Below are positions 12,829 through 25,228 of a DNA stretch of 64,000 nt, in pieces. Each line of letters begins with the position of its first letter. Positions within the stretch are counted from its first letter, which is position 1. Source of the stretch: Sorex araneus (lineage: Eukaryota; Chordata; Mammalia; Eulipotyphla; Soricidae); the NCBI RefSeq assembly GCF_027595985.1, contig NC_073305.1, forward strand, positions 83,389,126-83,453,125, in the 5' to 3' direction. The position numbers and the translations under genes were made by a program. The notes under the pieces were generated by a model, which worked only from the letters and a program-made list of their open reading frames with translations, did no database searches and was not told the DNA's origin.

Positions 12829-13175
12829 CATTTTGTATGGACACCATAAGAGATACATTTAGCTTACAGAACTGCTCTCCTGGGGTCATCTCAATCTCAG
12901 GCTACAGTGCTCAGGCCAAATTAGTCTTTCTTATCCTTAGCACGGCCCTAATCTCAATCTCGTCGTTACTTTTGAATCATGACAGCATTTGTCCATGGCC
13001 ATGCTCTCAACTTATAGTTGAGTATTGTGGTGCTTTGGTCTGGCCCATTTCAATGCCAGGGGAGCTCACAGCTTACCTTGGGTCTATTAACTCTTTCATT
13101 GGGACCCTGCTTTTAGGGTGCTAGGAACTCAGGCTAGCTGAGCGTTAAATCCAGAAAGCAGATGCCCCGGAGTGG
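12205..13175 (-). mobile_element. Solo LTR, minus strand (same family as the three plus-strand LTRs)
   Basis: Its reverse complement matches the LTR at 54555-55921 in long blocks, for example around 12470-12560 (cccctgagggaaa, acacctatgtgt) and 12999-13130 (aaaagcagggtcc, ctcaactataagttga). Both ends are worn and I found no TSD. A SINE-A is inserted at 12610-12821. No retroviral internal region is attached. Confidence 0.72.
12610..12821 (+). mobile_element. SINE-A with (AT)n tail inside an LTR
   Basis: Near-consensus copy (gatagcacagcgggtagggc, catcccatatggtcccctga). It ends in a ~46-bp AT microsatellite (about 12776-12821). The 15-bp duplication tattaatcattttgt is at 12595-12609 and 12822-12836. 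Confidence 0.94.
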
Positions 13176-14019
13176 ATGCTTGGCAGAACTCCATGGCCTC
13201 CAAGCACTGCCAGTAGAGTCCCATTGGCACCCAGCATCAGTAGGAAGGCCCCATAAACAAAACAAAATATTATTTCTCAAGGTTCTCACTCTATTCTTGA
13301 GAGTCACCTGCATCCTTGCTCAGGATGCACCATTTTAAATTTCTTGTCCTTAATTTTATGGAATTCTTTCTTACTCCTGTCTCTTCTTCCTCTCTAAATC
13401 ATCCACATTTTCCTTAACATTAGCATATTTCCTCAATAAAACTATTTTATTTGAATAAATTTTATAAGTGAAGTTTATTATTAATTATAAAAAAGAAACC
13501 CCAAAATAGAAAAAAAAATGAGTTTTTGTTTTCTTGAGTTTTTTACCAGGAGCAAATTCACAATCTTGTCTTGTTGGCCTGTTATCACATCCAAGTGAGC
13601 TAGCCAGCAGTAAAATAAATACCAACTTTACTCTCTCATAAGGATATTTAGTTGTACCTACAGAAGATTAGGAGGCAAACAATGAATACATGCTTCAAAT
13701 GAATCTAATTTATATCAATAGTATACTTTTTAAATTAACGACTTATAAAGGGAATAATTTTTTGAGTTTTTATGTATCTTTAGTTTTGAGATGATGACTA
13801 TAATTATTTTAATATTTTGCTTGGGTCATGTCCAGCAGTATTCAGAGACTTCTCATACCTATGTCCTTTGCTGGTGCCCCTGATAGGATGCAAGGGAACA
13901 TGTGATACAAGAAACAGATTTTCTAATTACAACATGCAAAATGTAAGTTCCAGCTAATAGCTATCTATTCATCTCCCAGTTTCTATTTTTTAAAATTAAC
14001 CATATTCATATATCACTTG
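13176..14019. other. Intergenic stretch with a worn SINE
   Basis: A probable degenerate antisense SINE-A lies at about 13808-13930 (gggtcatgtccagcagtatt, gatgcaagggaacatgtg). The rest is unassigned. Confidence 0.5.
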
Positions 14020-14431
14020 TATTACTTGTCATCCCGTTGTTCGTCAAATTGTTTGAGCAGGTGCCAGTGATGTCTCCATTCATCCCTGTCATGTGCTAGT
14101 GTAGCCCAATGGCATCTGCTCGCTCCAGGAACACGAAGAGCATCAAACGGTTCATTCAGGGTCTTGACAAAGAAGTCTGACTACCTCATAGGTGGGCGGC
14201 CATGTGGTCTTTTGACATCCCGTGGAATCCAGTCAGTAACAGCTCTAGTCCAGGGGGTCATCTCTGAATCGCATTACATGCCTGGGCCCATCTGATTTTC
14301 GACACCTTGGCAAATGAGACAGCGTCCCTGATTCTTGATCAGTTGTTGAAGGAGATCGGAACTCGGGATTACTTCTCTCACTTGGGTGAAAAGTGATACT
14401 CCAAGCATAGGCCTTTCAATTCCTCTTTTGT
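14020..14431 (-). mobile_element. RTE LINE, 3' fragment
   Basis: Antisense of the RTE C-terminal coding region and 3' end. Read on the minus strand it encodes recognisable pieces such as RAVTDWIPRDVK and RPPT, though frameshifts interrupt it. The 3' end (left) is the same sequence that ends SINE-B. It is 5'-truncated upstream of the 'LGV-TF' region. Confidence 0.85.
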
Positions 14432-14870
14432 AAATTCACAAAGTAATCCTGATTTGGAGAAGCGGGGACGGCAGGGGCAGCTGCTTAAGCTGTGTGTGTT
14501 CAGTGGCCCTGAGCTGCCTCCCTGCTTCGCCACCTCACCAGGGCTCCTCAATAGAGACACAGAGATATGGGGAGATGGGGAGGCTGGGGACCACAGTCTG
14601 ATGGTGAAAATGGCCCGTTTAGTGCAGAGTTGCTAGCATACTTATAGGACATCTGAAGGGGGGTTGAGGTAAGGGCAGGTGTGATTGGTCATTTACATAG
14701 ATAAACATTTGGCACAGGAAATTCTTTTAGGGATATCAACTCAAGGAGACCCTCTGTCTCCCAGGGACATCTACATGGCTTTTATGTTTTCTTCTAATTA
14801 TATAAGGTATCAATACTTGCAGTTGTTTAGGTAAACTTAGATAAACACAGTAAGAGACAAAAGATCCCAA

Positions 14871-14949
14871 CACTTAGTTCTCTGGGCTGAGAGCAAGCAA
14901 GGCTTTTAACACTTAGTTGTCTGGGCTCTGAGAGCAAGCAAGGCTTTTA
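14871..14949. repeat. Tandem duplication of a ~40-bp unit
   Basis: Both copies share 'cacttagtt-tctgggct' and 'gagagcaagcaaggctttta'; the second has a short insertion. Confidence 0.85.
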
Positions 14950-15460
14950 CCGTAAGTACCAGACTAAGTCCTCAGGCCAGTTCAGCTAGTCCTTCCCCAT
15001 GGGGTCCTGTCTCTTAGGTTGTAACAGTTTGCATCAAGATCATGCATTTATGCTTTCTAGAATGTCCCATTTTGATTCCAGGTAGTTTTGCCACTTGACC
15101 CGGGTCCATCCCAGTCCCACGGCGGGACCTCCTTTTTGGGTGTTAGGAACTACAGAAACTGAAGCTTCAGTCAAGTAGTTAAGACCAAGTAATTATGCCC
15201 AGGAGTAGATATATTTCAGGTCAATCAACTCCGAAATATTAGTAGCATAGCATTAATGGTCTTTCTGTGTTTAACCAAAGAATATTGCTCTATAGTAAAA
15301 TGTTAAAAAGGCCATAGGGGAAATAGAAAAGCAGGTACAAACATACAACACTTGAAATACAAAGCAGTACAAATACAAGTTCAGAATTACCAGAAAGTTT
15401 TGGCTTACAAGTAATCAAGACTGACTTTGGGAAGTCAGTGACAATGAGAGGTAAAATACA

Positions 15461-15716
15461 AGGGAATGGTTAAAGATAAATTTTAACTAAGTTAGGGATG
15501 CTAGCAAGGGCATGTTAAACTTCTCAGGGAGGAACAAAGGAGGCAATTCACTGATGAAGCCTAAAGCACTTAGGGTTAATAACCAACAAAAAGGAAAGGT
15601 TGAAGATAGACTTTAACCTAATTAGGGATATTAGCAAGGGTCTGGTGAGCTTCTCTTGGAGGAGGAAAGGGCAATTCACCAGTGAAGCCTAAAATACTGA
15701 GGGTTGATATCCAACA
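15461..15716. repeat. Tandem duplication of a ~127-bp unit
   Basis: Both copies share 'ttaaagata/ttgaagata', 'ttagggat-ttagcaaggg', 'ggcaattcac' and 'gaagcctaaa'. They are clearly diverged, so the duplication is not recent. Confidence 0.8.
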
Positions 15717-15780
15717 TCTTTGGGATATCCAAATAGCTGCTTTAGTAGGACCCACATCTCTGAGGCATATTAACAGTAAC

Positions 15781-16277
15781 ATATCCATATATACCTAATA
15801 TATATGCATTATGAATGCAATGAGTGCTGCAGAAATTTTTGTCAAACTTTTATGTCAAAATCTCGATGTAAAAAGTCTGTTGCTATAATTACATATATAA
15901 TATAATGTCAAACATAAAAGAAAATATAATTGCCTCAGTAAAGGTCCAGTCTTATTCCTATATGAGAAAACTGAATCAGGTCACTGAATCAGAATGAATG
16001 AATTTATGGAACAGTCTTTGGGATCAACAAATATAAACAATAAAGTAAGCATACAATTTGTAATTGCTATTTTCTCTTGAAATATTACAGACCTGTATGA
16101 CACAGCAATTAAAAAATTTCCAACATAACAGTATGCATTTAATTTATACTAGACTTCAGACCACAGCAGTTACTTTATTACTGCTACATAGAATTTAAAG
16201 AAGTTTTCTCCAAAAATACACAAATTGGTATAATGAAAATAGCTTGAAGTAAATGAGATTCATTATTTACTCCTTTT
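15781..16277. other. AT-rich intergenic stretch
   Basis: Nothing recognisable. Confidence 0.5.
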
Positions 16278-16291
16278 CCCAACCATATTTA
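16278..16291. repeat. L1 target-site duplication, left copy
   Basis: cccaaccatattta; its partner at 22100-22113 differs at one base. Confidence 0.82.
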
Positions 16292-16780
16292 TTTTTTTAA
16301 TTTAATTTTATTTCATTCTTTAATTAGTGAATAACCATGAGGGTACAGATACAGATTCACACATTTTAGAACTTGATTTTCCCTCATACAATGTTCACAA
16401 ACACATCCCTCCACCAGTGCCCATTATCCACCACCAATAAACCCATTATCCCTCCCCTCCTCAATCTCATCTCATCTCCCTCCCCCCCACTCCACCCTGC
16501 CTCTGTGGCAGGGTATTCCCTTTTGATCTCTCTCTCTCTCCAATTGGGTGTTGTGGTTTGCAATAGGAGTATTGAGTGGCCATTGTGTTCAGTCTCTAGT
16601 CTACTTTCAGCACGCATCTCCCTTCCCGGGCGGGATCTCCAACCACATTTTACTTGGTGTTCCCTTCTCTATCTGAGCTGCCTTTTCCCCCAGCAAGTGA
16701 GACCAGCTTCCAAGCCATGGAGCCAACCTACTGGTATTTATTTCTACTATTTTTGGATATTAGTCTCCTATTCTGTTATT

Positions 16781-19700
16781 TTATATTCCACAGATGAGTG
16801 CAATCTTTCGATGTCTGTCTCTCTCTTTCTGACTCATTTCACTTAGCATGATACTTTCCATGTTGATCCACTTATATGCAAAGTTCATGACTTCACTTTT
16901 TCTAACAGCTGCATAGTATTCCATTGTATAGATGTACCAAAGTTTCTTTAACCAGTCATCTATTCTCGGACACTCGGGCTTTTTACAGATTCTGGCTATT
17001 GTAAACAGTACTGCAATGAACATATAAGTGCAGATGTCATTTCGACTATACTTTTTTGCTTCTTCGGGGTATATTCCCAGTAGTGGTATCACTGGGTCAA
17101 ATGGGAGCTCAATTTCTAATTTTTTGAGAAGCATCCATATTGTTTTCCAGAAGGGCTGAACCAGTCGGCATTCCCACCAGCAGTGTAGAAGGGTCCCTTT
17201 CTCCCCACATCCTCTCCAACAGCGGTTGCTTTTGTTCTTTTGGATGTGTCCCAGTCTCTGTGGTGTGAGATGGTATCTCATGGTTGCTTTGATCTGCATT
17301 TCCCTGATGATTAGTGATGTAGAGCACTTTTTCATGTGTCTTTTGGGCATTCGTATCTCTTCCTTGGGAAAGTTTTTTTTCATTTCTTCTCCCCATTTTC
17401 TGATGGGGTTGGATGTTTTCTTCTTGTAGAGTTCAACCAGTGCCTTATATACCCTTGATATCAACCCCTTATCAGATGGGTATTGGGTGAATATCCTTTC
17501 CCATTCTGTAGACTGTCTTTGTATTCTGGTCATTGCATCCTTTGAGGTGCATAAGCTTCTTAGTTTAATGCAGTCCCATTTGTTTATCTCTGTTTCCTCT
17601 TGGTTGGTCAGTCGCGTGTCATCTTTGAAGAAACTGTTAGCTTCAATATTGTGAAGGGTTTTGCCGACCTTGTCTTCAATGTGTCTTACGGTTGTGGCCT
17701 GATGTTGAGGTCTTTAATCCATTTTGAACTGACTTTTGTGCATGGTGTCAGGTTGAAATCTAAGCCCATTCTTTTGCATGTGGTTGTCCAGTTGTGCCAG
17801 CACCATTTGATAAAGAGGCTTTCCTTGCTCCATTTCACATTTCTTGCTCCCTTATCAAAGATTAGATGATCATATATTTGGGGTTGTGTGTAGGGATATT
17901 CCACCCTGTTCCATTGGTCTGAGGCTCTGCCTTTGTTCCAGTACCATGCTGTTTTGATTATTACTGCTTTGTAGTAAAGTTTGAGCTTGGGGAGGGTGAT
18001 GCCTCCCATCGTCTTTTTCCCAAGAATTGTTTTAGCAATATGTGGGCGTTTGTTGTTCCATAATAATTTCAGGATTTCTTGATACATTTCTTTGAAGAAT
18101 GTCATGAGTATCCTTATAGGGATTGCGTTGAATCTGTACAATGCTTTTGGGAGTATTGCCATTTTGACAATGTTGATTCTCCCTAATCATGAGCAGGGGA
18201 TATATTTCCTCATGTCCTCTTTTATTTCATGGAGTAGCATCTTGTAGTTTTCTTTATAGAGGTCTTTTACTTCCTTAGTTAAGCTGATTCCATGGTACTT
18301 GATTTTCTGGGGCATGATTGTGAATGGGATTGCTTTTTTCATGTTCCTTACCTCTGTCGCATTGTTTGCATATAGGAAGGCCATGGATTTTTGGGTATTG
18401 ATTTTATAGCCTGCAACTTTACTGTACAAGTCTATTGTTTCTAAGAGTTTCTTAGTAGAAGATTTAGGCTTCCCTAGATATAGTATCATATCATCTGCAA
18501 ATAGTGAGACTTTGATTTCTTCCTTTCCTATCTGGATGCCATTGATATCTTTTTCTTGTCTAACAGCTATCACAAGTACTTCCAGGACTATGTTGCACAG
18601 AAGTGGTTAGAGTGGGCATCCTTGTCTTGTCCCTGATCTTAGAAGAAAGGCCCTTAGTTTTTTTCCATTGAGGATAATGCTTGCCATAGGCTTGTGGTAG
18701 ATGGCTTCGACTACCTTAAGGAAAGTTCCTCCAAACCCATTTTGGTGAGGGTTTTCATCATGAACGGATTCTGGATCTTACCAAATGCTTTCTCTGCATC
18801 TATTTATATGATCGTATGTTTTTTATCTTTACTTTTGTTTATATAATGTATTATGTTAATTGATTTCCGAATGTTACACCATCCTTGCATCCCCGGGATA
18901 TATCGCACTTGGGCATGGTGTATGATCTTTTTGATGAGTTGTTGGATCCTATTTGCTAATATTTTGTTGAGGATCTTCACATCGGTGTTCATCAGGGATA
19001 TTGGTCTATAATTTTCTTTCTTAGTGGTGTCTTTGTTTGCTTCTGGTATTAGGGAGATATGTGCTTCATAGAAACTATTTGGGAGAGTTCCTGTTTTTCA
19101 ATTTCCTGGAAAAGCTTGAGGATAATTGGCAACAAATCTTCTTTAAATGTTTGGAAGAATTCACCAGTGAATCCATCTGGACCTAGGCTTTTGTTTTGGG
19201 GGAGAATTTTGATTACAGTTTCAATTTCCTTGATATTAATGGGTTTATTCAGGAATTCCAAGTCTTCTTGGTTCAGTCTTGGGAGATTGTAGGTGTCAAG
19301 TGATTCTTCCATTTCTTTTAGGTTCTCTTGTTTCATGGCATATAGACTTTCAAAGTAGTCTCTGATAATCTTTTGAATTTCATTGGTTTCTGTTATGATG
19401 TCCCCCTTTTCATTCCTAATTTGGTTTAATAGGGTTCTCTGTCTCTCTTTCATTGTGAGTCTTGCTAGCGGTTTGTCAGTCTTGTTAATTTTCTCAAAGA
19501 ACCAGCTCTTGGTTTCATTGAGCTTTCGGATTGTTTTCTGGGTTTCCATGTCATTAATTTCTGCTCTAATTTTTATTATTTCCTTCCTTCGGTCTGGTTT
19601 GGGTTCCTTTTTCTGGTCCTTTTCTAAGGCCTTGAGCTGTGAAGTCAAACTACCTGTGTAGGTCCTTTCTTCCTTCCTAAAGAATGCTTGCAGAGCTATA

Positions 19701-20590
19701 AATTTTCCCCTTACCACAGCTTTAGCTGCGTCCCATAGGTTTGGGTAGCTCGTGTCTTCATTTTCATTTGTTTTGAGGTATCTCTTGATTTCTTCCTTGA
19801 TTTCCTTCCTGACCCACTCACTGTTCAACACTGAGCTGTTTAATTTCCAGGTGTTTGCTTTGATTCTCTGCGTATGCATGTGGTTAGCTTCTATCTTTAT
19901 CGCATCATGGTCTGAGTAGGTAGTTGATACAATTTCTATTTTTCCGATTCTATTGAGGTATGTTGTGTGGCCCAGTACATGGTCTATTTTGGAAAATTTC
20001 CCGTGTGCACTGGAAAAGAATGTGTATTCTTTCTTTTTGGGGTGTAAAGCCCTGTATAGGTCTATTAGGCCTGTCTCTTCAATTTTTTCCTTCAGTGTCA
20101 GTATTTCCTTGGTGAGTTTTATTCTTGTCGATCTATCAAGAGGTGATAAGGTGGTGTTGAAGTCTCTGACTACTATTGTGTTGCTAGCAATGTCCTCCTT
20201 AAAGTCTGTTAGGACTTGTTTTAAGTATTTAGCTGGTCACTCATTAGGTGCGTATACGTTTAATAGTGTGATTTCTTCCTGTTGTACATATCCTTTGATA
20301 AATAGGAAGTGACCTTCGCTGTCCCTTCTAATCTTTTTCAACCTGAAGTCTATGTTGTCCGATACTAGTAAAGCCACCCCAGCTTTCTTGAGGGAGTTGT
20401 TTGCTTGTAGGATTGTTTTCCATCCTTTGACTTTGAGTCTGTGTTTGCTCTGACTGTTCAGGTGTGTTTCTTGTAGGCAGCAGAATATTGGGTTTTGTTT
20501 CTGAATCCATTTTGCCACTCTGTATCTTTTAGTTGGTGCATTTAGGTCATTGACATTGAGAGAGATTATTGTCATGGGGTTTTGTGTCAT
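16781..20590 (-). pseudogene. L1 ORF2 (endonuclease / reverse transcriptase), broken
   Basis: ORF2p nicks target DNA with an N-terminal APE-like endonuclease and copies L1 RNA with its reverse transcriptase. The span equals about 1270 codons, normal for mammalian ORF2. It starts at 20590 with 'MTQNPMTIISLNVNDLNAP'. The endonuclease glutamate motif QETHL is present, but the first open block ends at a stop just after 'VYAPNE' (20237). Further open blocks are 19049-19879 (end of the endonuclease and linker into RT), 18804-18992 (RT), 18187-18573 (RT catalytic LFADDMIL), 17686-18162 and 16781-17533 (C-terminal domain with a C-x3-C, H-x4-C type pattern near CWRGCGEKGTLLHCWWEC). Multiple stops and frameshifts separate them. 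The catalytic FADD survives, but the protein cannot be made whole. Confidence 0.92.
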
Positions 20591-20632
20591 CTTTCTGTGG
20601 GGTTTGTTGTTCTTGTAGGGTTTTTTCTTGTC

Positions 20633-21621
20633 TTACAAATGCCCCCTTAGTTCTTCTTTTAAGCTTGGTTTTGAGTCTATGAAGTTCCTTAGTTGTTGTT
20701 TATCCATGAAATTGTGTATGTTTCCTTCGAGTTTGAGTGAGAGCTTAGCTGGATAAAGTATTCGTAGTGAAGCATTCATTTCATTGAGTTTTTTCACTAT
20801 ATCCCACCATTGTCTTCTGGCTTGGAGAGTTTCCTCTGATAAGTCTGCTGTGAATCTAAGGGATGCTCCTTTGTATGTGATTTCTTTTTTTGACCTTGCT
20901 GCTTGCAGTATTGTGTCCCTATCTATGGCATCCATCATTCTGACTATGATATGTCTTGGAGTCTTTTTATTAGGGTCCCTTCTAGCTGGCACCTTTCTGG
21001 CTCCTAGGATCTGAACATCTGCCTTATCCAGCTCTTGGAACTTTTCAGCAATGATTTCTTTAACTGTGGCTTTCTCATTAGGGTTGCCTCCCTGTCCTTC
21101 TGGAACTCTAATGATTCTTATGTCATTCCTCTTGGCATCATCCCCTAGGTCTCTGATTCGCCCTAGAGCTATTTTAAGATCTTTTCCAATTGTTCGTTGT
21201 GGTCTGTGAGATTTCTGTTGCTCATTTCAAGCTCACTAATTCTCTCTTCAGCTGTAGTCATTCTACTGTTGAGGGCTCCAGCTGTGTTTTTTATTTCGTC
21301 TACAGTGTCTTTTATTCATGACATTTCTGAATGTAGCTTTCCTATTTCTGCTCTCATTTCTTCCCGTAATTTTATCACTGACTGCTCCACAGTTTCTTTA
21401 AGTTCGATGAACATTCTCAGAATTTCTTCTCTGAATTCTTTATCAGAGAGCTCACATTTGTGGGATAATCCTGCAGAGGTTTCTGGACTCTTTTCTTCGT
21501 CCTCTCCTTGTTGTGGGGATTTGCACTGTTTCTTCATGCTGTCACGGTTGTACGGAGGTGGGACCTTCCAGTTCACTAAAGCTAATCTCTCTTTTCCTGA
21601 GTATTCGATATTCTGGTGCAA
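20633..21621 (-). pseudogene. L1 ORF1 (RNA-binding protein), broken
   Basis: ORF1p coats L1 RNA as a trimeric coiled-coil chaperone. The N-terminal block (21316-21621, about 101 codons) is charged and ends in a heptad-like stretch (REEMRAEIGKLHSEM) at a stop codon. The C-terminal block (20633-20992, 119 codons) has the family's RRM/CTD signatures: R-HIIVRM, ARRQWWDIVKKLNE and RILYPAKLSLK. The two blocks are in different frames, so at least one stop and one frameshift disable the gene. Length (about 330 codons) fits the family. The start at 21621 is my best guess, from the onset of the open frame after the GC-rich 5' UTR. Confidence 0.88.
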
Positions 21622-22099
21622 TTGGAGTGGGCTAGCGGTTAACTTAGTCTTTTGTGTTTGAGGTATCTGGGGAGATCTCCAAAAAGTTAGTTAATGGGGA
21701 TTAGACATCTGTCAGTCAAGTATACTAGTAAAGGGGAAAAAAACTGCAGCCGCATAAGCGGCCACCTCGCCCGGCGACCACGCCCACTGCAGCGGGACCA
21801 CGCCCACCACCAAAGAGGCCGTGCCCCTTTTGGCCACTGACCACTGGCTGGAGATTGGTGGGGGGCGGGGGGGGGGGCGTAGGAGCACAGTGCGCAGGCA
21901 CCCATGGCTGGGAAGTCAGGGAGAGAAAGAGGCAGCGCACCTGGATGAGGAAGCAGGAGACGCACGCTGAGCTGCGGCGGAGGGCGGAGTCCCTTTCCGC
22001 TGGCCACTGGCTGGAGATTGGTCCAGAGACCAGACCGCATGCATAGTGCGAGGACACTGACGGCTGGGAAGCTCAGGGAGAGAAAAAAAAATAAAAACT
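21622..22099 (-). promoter_or_regulatory. L1 5' UTR with two promoter-monomer-like repeats
   Basis: CpG-rich and unlike the AT-rich flank. Two partial repeats occur about 160 bp apart: 'ccactggctggagattggt' at 21841-21859 and 22004-22022, and 'ggctgggaag' followed by 'cagggagagaaa' at 21906-21931 and 22062-22086. This resembles the tandem monomer promoters known from mouse L1 (established there; inferred here). A G/C homopolymer run sits at about 21859-21877. Confidence 0.72.
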
Positions 22100-22113
22100 C
22101 CCCACCATATTTA
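22100..22113. repeat. L1 target-site duplication, right copy
   Basis: ccccaccatattta; pairs with 16278-16291. Confidence 0.82.
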
Positions 22114-22838
22114 GACAACGATTTCATCTTGGATACGGTAATACTTACCCTGACTTTATTTCCCCAAATTTGTCTTAGTCCTAGTTGTATTATGAATGCC
22201 CGTACATATGAGCAAACAGGTTTTTTCTATGTGCATAAGTTATGCTGATATATTAATTAATCATTGATAATAATAACTGACGAAGTTACTCATCCCATGA
22301 ATGTTCATTTAATGACTATTTACTGACTGCAGTCTAAAGAGATCACTTTATATGTTCTTGAAGATCACATAATATATATTTCTTCCCAATTACAAAAATA
22401 TAATATAAATGAGACAAGGTAGTGGGATGACATACGGAAGCATGATAATATGTTTTTATGCATTCATTCATTTTCATGAAAAAAGAGACCCTCTACATAT
22501 AGCTTCAATTTGTTAAATTGATGGCCAATTCCAAGTTGTGTTAAATTGCAGGAACTGAAGATTCAGAGGTGAGATCAGAAATGACAGTAATAGCTAGTAT
22601 TCAAAATAGCACATAAGCCATAAAAATAGACATAATAGATGCCACTGTGAGATCATATATATTAATAAAAAATTATAATTATGAGTCTAAATCACGGAGT
22701 GTCCGAAAATGCTCTTAATTGGACTCTTACCAAAGACAGGACAATAAGATGGAAGCTATGAAAAAAATACCATAAGAATAGAAGATATATTCTAGAATAA
22801 GTTGAATTCTAAAGACTTTTAAAGAAAAGGTGGTGTAT
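22114..22838. other. AT-rich intergenic stretch
   Basis: Nothing recognisable between the L1 and the SINE split by the ALDOB retrocopy. Confidence 0.55.
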
Positions 22839-22954
22839 GGGGCCAGATATATAATACAGTGTGTAGGACATTAACCTTGCAAGCATTCAATCTGGGTTTG
22901 ATCCCCAGCACACCATACGACGATCCCTGAGCCCCCATTAAAAGTGAATTCTGA
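22839..22954 (+). mobile_element. Old SINE-A, left half (split by the ALDOB retrocopy)
   Basis: Head-like 'ggggccagatatataataca' and 'ttgatccccagcacaccata'. The element stops at the ALDOB insertion site and resumes at 24589, where 'cctgagcacagaatgagg' continues the body. Confidence 0.82.
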
Positions 22955-22990
22955 TATATTCAGCAGCTGCTGCCTCATCTCTGATCCTGA

Positions 22991-24118
<1,128 letters not shown>

Positions 24119-24554
24119 AAGGATGGCCTACCTGACTCGGGCTCTTCTGAGTGACTTAGAAGGAGGCCTTAAAAGGAACCAGCTTTCAACTGACGTTGGA
24201 AATTAGACAAAATTATATCAGAACCACTGAGAAGCCAATAAAACTCAAATTCTTAGTCAAAGGTGGAAAAAATCAGTTATTGAAGAAAAGTCTAACTATC
24301 AAGGATCCGGCAAACTTCGCCTGATGGTTTCCTTGGAACACTTCCAGTTCCCTACACCTCAAACTGTCAGGCTCCAACATCCCCACACGTACACCAATAA
24401 AAAAATAAAAACAAGCTTTTAAATGAAATCATTTTTTTCTGTTCAAATATCAACTACCCACTGATACACCACAGAAGCTGAGTGTTGAGAAATGCATTTT
24501 GTTAAACAATGTTTACAGTGGTAAATTATGAAGACAACATCAACCACAAAAAGA

Positions 24555-24560
24555 AATAAA
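24555..24560 (+). promoter_or_regulatory. AATAAA polyadenylation signal of the ALDOB retrocopy
   Basis: It lies about 22 nt before the poly(A) at 24583, so it is probably the signal used by the parental mRNA. Earlier AATAAA words occur at 24237-24242, 24396-24401 and 24404-24409. Confidence 0.8.
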
Positions 24561-24588
24561 ATATTCTATGACCTTTTGATTGAAAAAA

Positions 24589-24690
24589 AAAAGTGAATCC
24601 TGAGCACAGAATGAGGAACAAGTCCTGAGCACAGTCCAGTGTGGTATCCCCCACCTCACCCCCAAATAAAAGAAAGGAAAAGAAAAAGTG
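24589..24690 (+). mobile_element. Old SINE-A, right half
   Basis: Continues the body interrupted at 22954 and ends in an A-rich tail (caaataaaagaaaggaaaag). Confidence 0.8.
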
Positions 24691-25041
24691 GTGCAAAGTA
24701 AACAACGGTAAATTTTCTGTATGAAATTTTAGAAGAAAGTTGTTTAGAACTAGTCATTAAAAGCCAGTGAAAGAAAAACTTGAGATCATCTCCAACCACC
24801 TCCATCAATTAAAATAGATGGAATATTAATTACAGAAAGCAGAGATAAATGAAAATAGACTGCTAAATTATTGCATGATTCAAGAAAATGAAGGACTCAA
24901 CTGTGAAAAATCTACCAATGTTGAGTCTGTAGGACTACTGATCTCCCACAAAACCCATTTTAGCCCAAAACTCAGTTATCCTGGAAATGTATGAAAATAA
25001 ACTATTTGGTCACTAATTCCTAAAATGGGTAAATAAATAAA
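24691..25041. other. Intergenic stretch
   Basis: Nothing recognisable. Confidence 0.5.
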
Positions 25042-25228
25042 GGTCCTAGAAAGATATCACAGCAGTTGTGGTGCTTGTCTTACATGCTGCTGACTCAGGT
25101 TTGATTCCTAGCACTCTATATTCTCACCCAAGCACTGCCATGAGTGATCGCTGAGGGCAGAACAGAAGCTATACCTGGCTTGAGCCCTTTGCCCTCCCTC
25201 CCAATAAGATATCACTCCTTAAAAAAAA
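25042..25228 (+). mobile_element. Old SINE-A
   Basis: 'gatatcacagcagttgtggt', 'ggtttgattcctagcac', 'caagcactgccatgagtgat', A-rich end. Confidence 0.8.

Larger units (their letters stand above)
14432..15780. repeat. Unclassified segment with tandem duplications
   Basis: About 1.3 kb, more GC-rich than its surroundings, with no intact ORF. It contains a 39/40-bp tandem pair (14871-14909, 14910-14949) and a ~127-bp diverged tandem pair (15461-15588, 15591-15716). It could be part of an old retroviral or LTR element; I found no diagnostic TG/CA end, primer-binding site or coding motif to prove it. Confidence 0.45.
16292..22099 (-). mobile_element. Near full-length LINE-1 (5.8 kb), coding-dead
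   Basis: A complete L1 layout on the minus strand: 5' UTR (about 21622-22099), ORF1 (about 20633-21621), a ~42-bp spacer, ORF2 (about 16781-20590), 3' UTR and an A-rich end (T-rich on the plus strand, 16292-16320). A 14-bp duplication with one mismatch brackets it: cccaaccatattta at 16278-16291 and ccccaccatattta at 22100-22113. Both ORFs carry stops and frameshifts, so this copy should not make its own machinery. It is the reference used here for the other L1 pieces. Confidence 0.93.

Noticed and set aside
16373-16846. 157-codon plus-strand ORF
   Set aside because: Antisense of the L1 3' UTR.
16292-22099. Active L1
   Set aside because: ORF1 and ORF2 both contain stops and frameshifts.
21687-22127. 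146-codon ORF upstream of L1 ORF1 (possible extra L1 protein)
   Set aside because: It spans GC-rich promoter-like repeats, extends past the TSD into flanking DNA, and has no recognisable domain.
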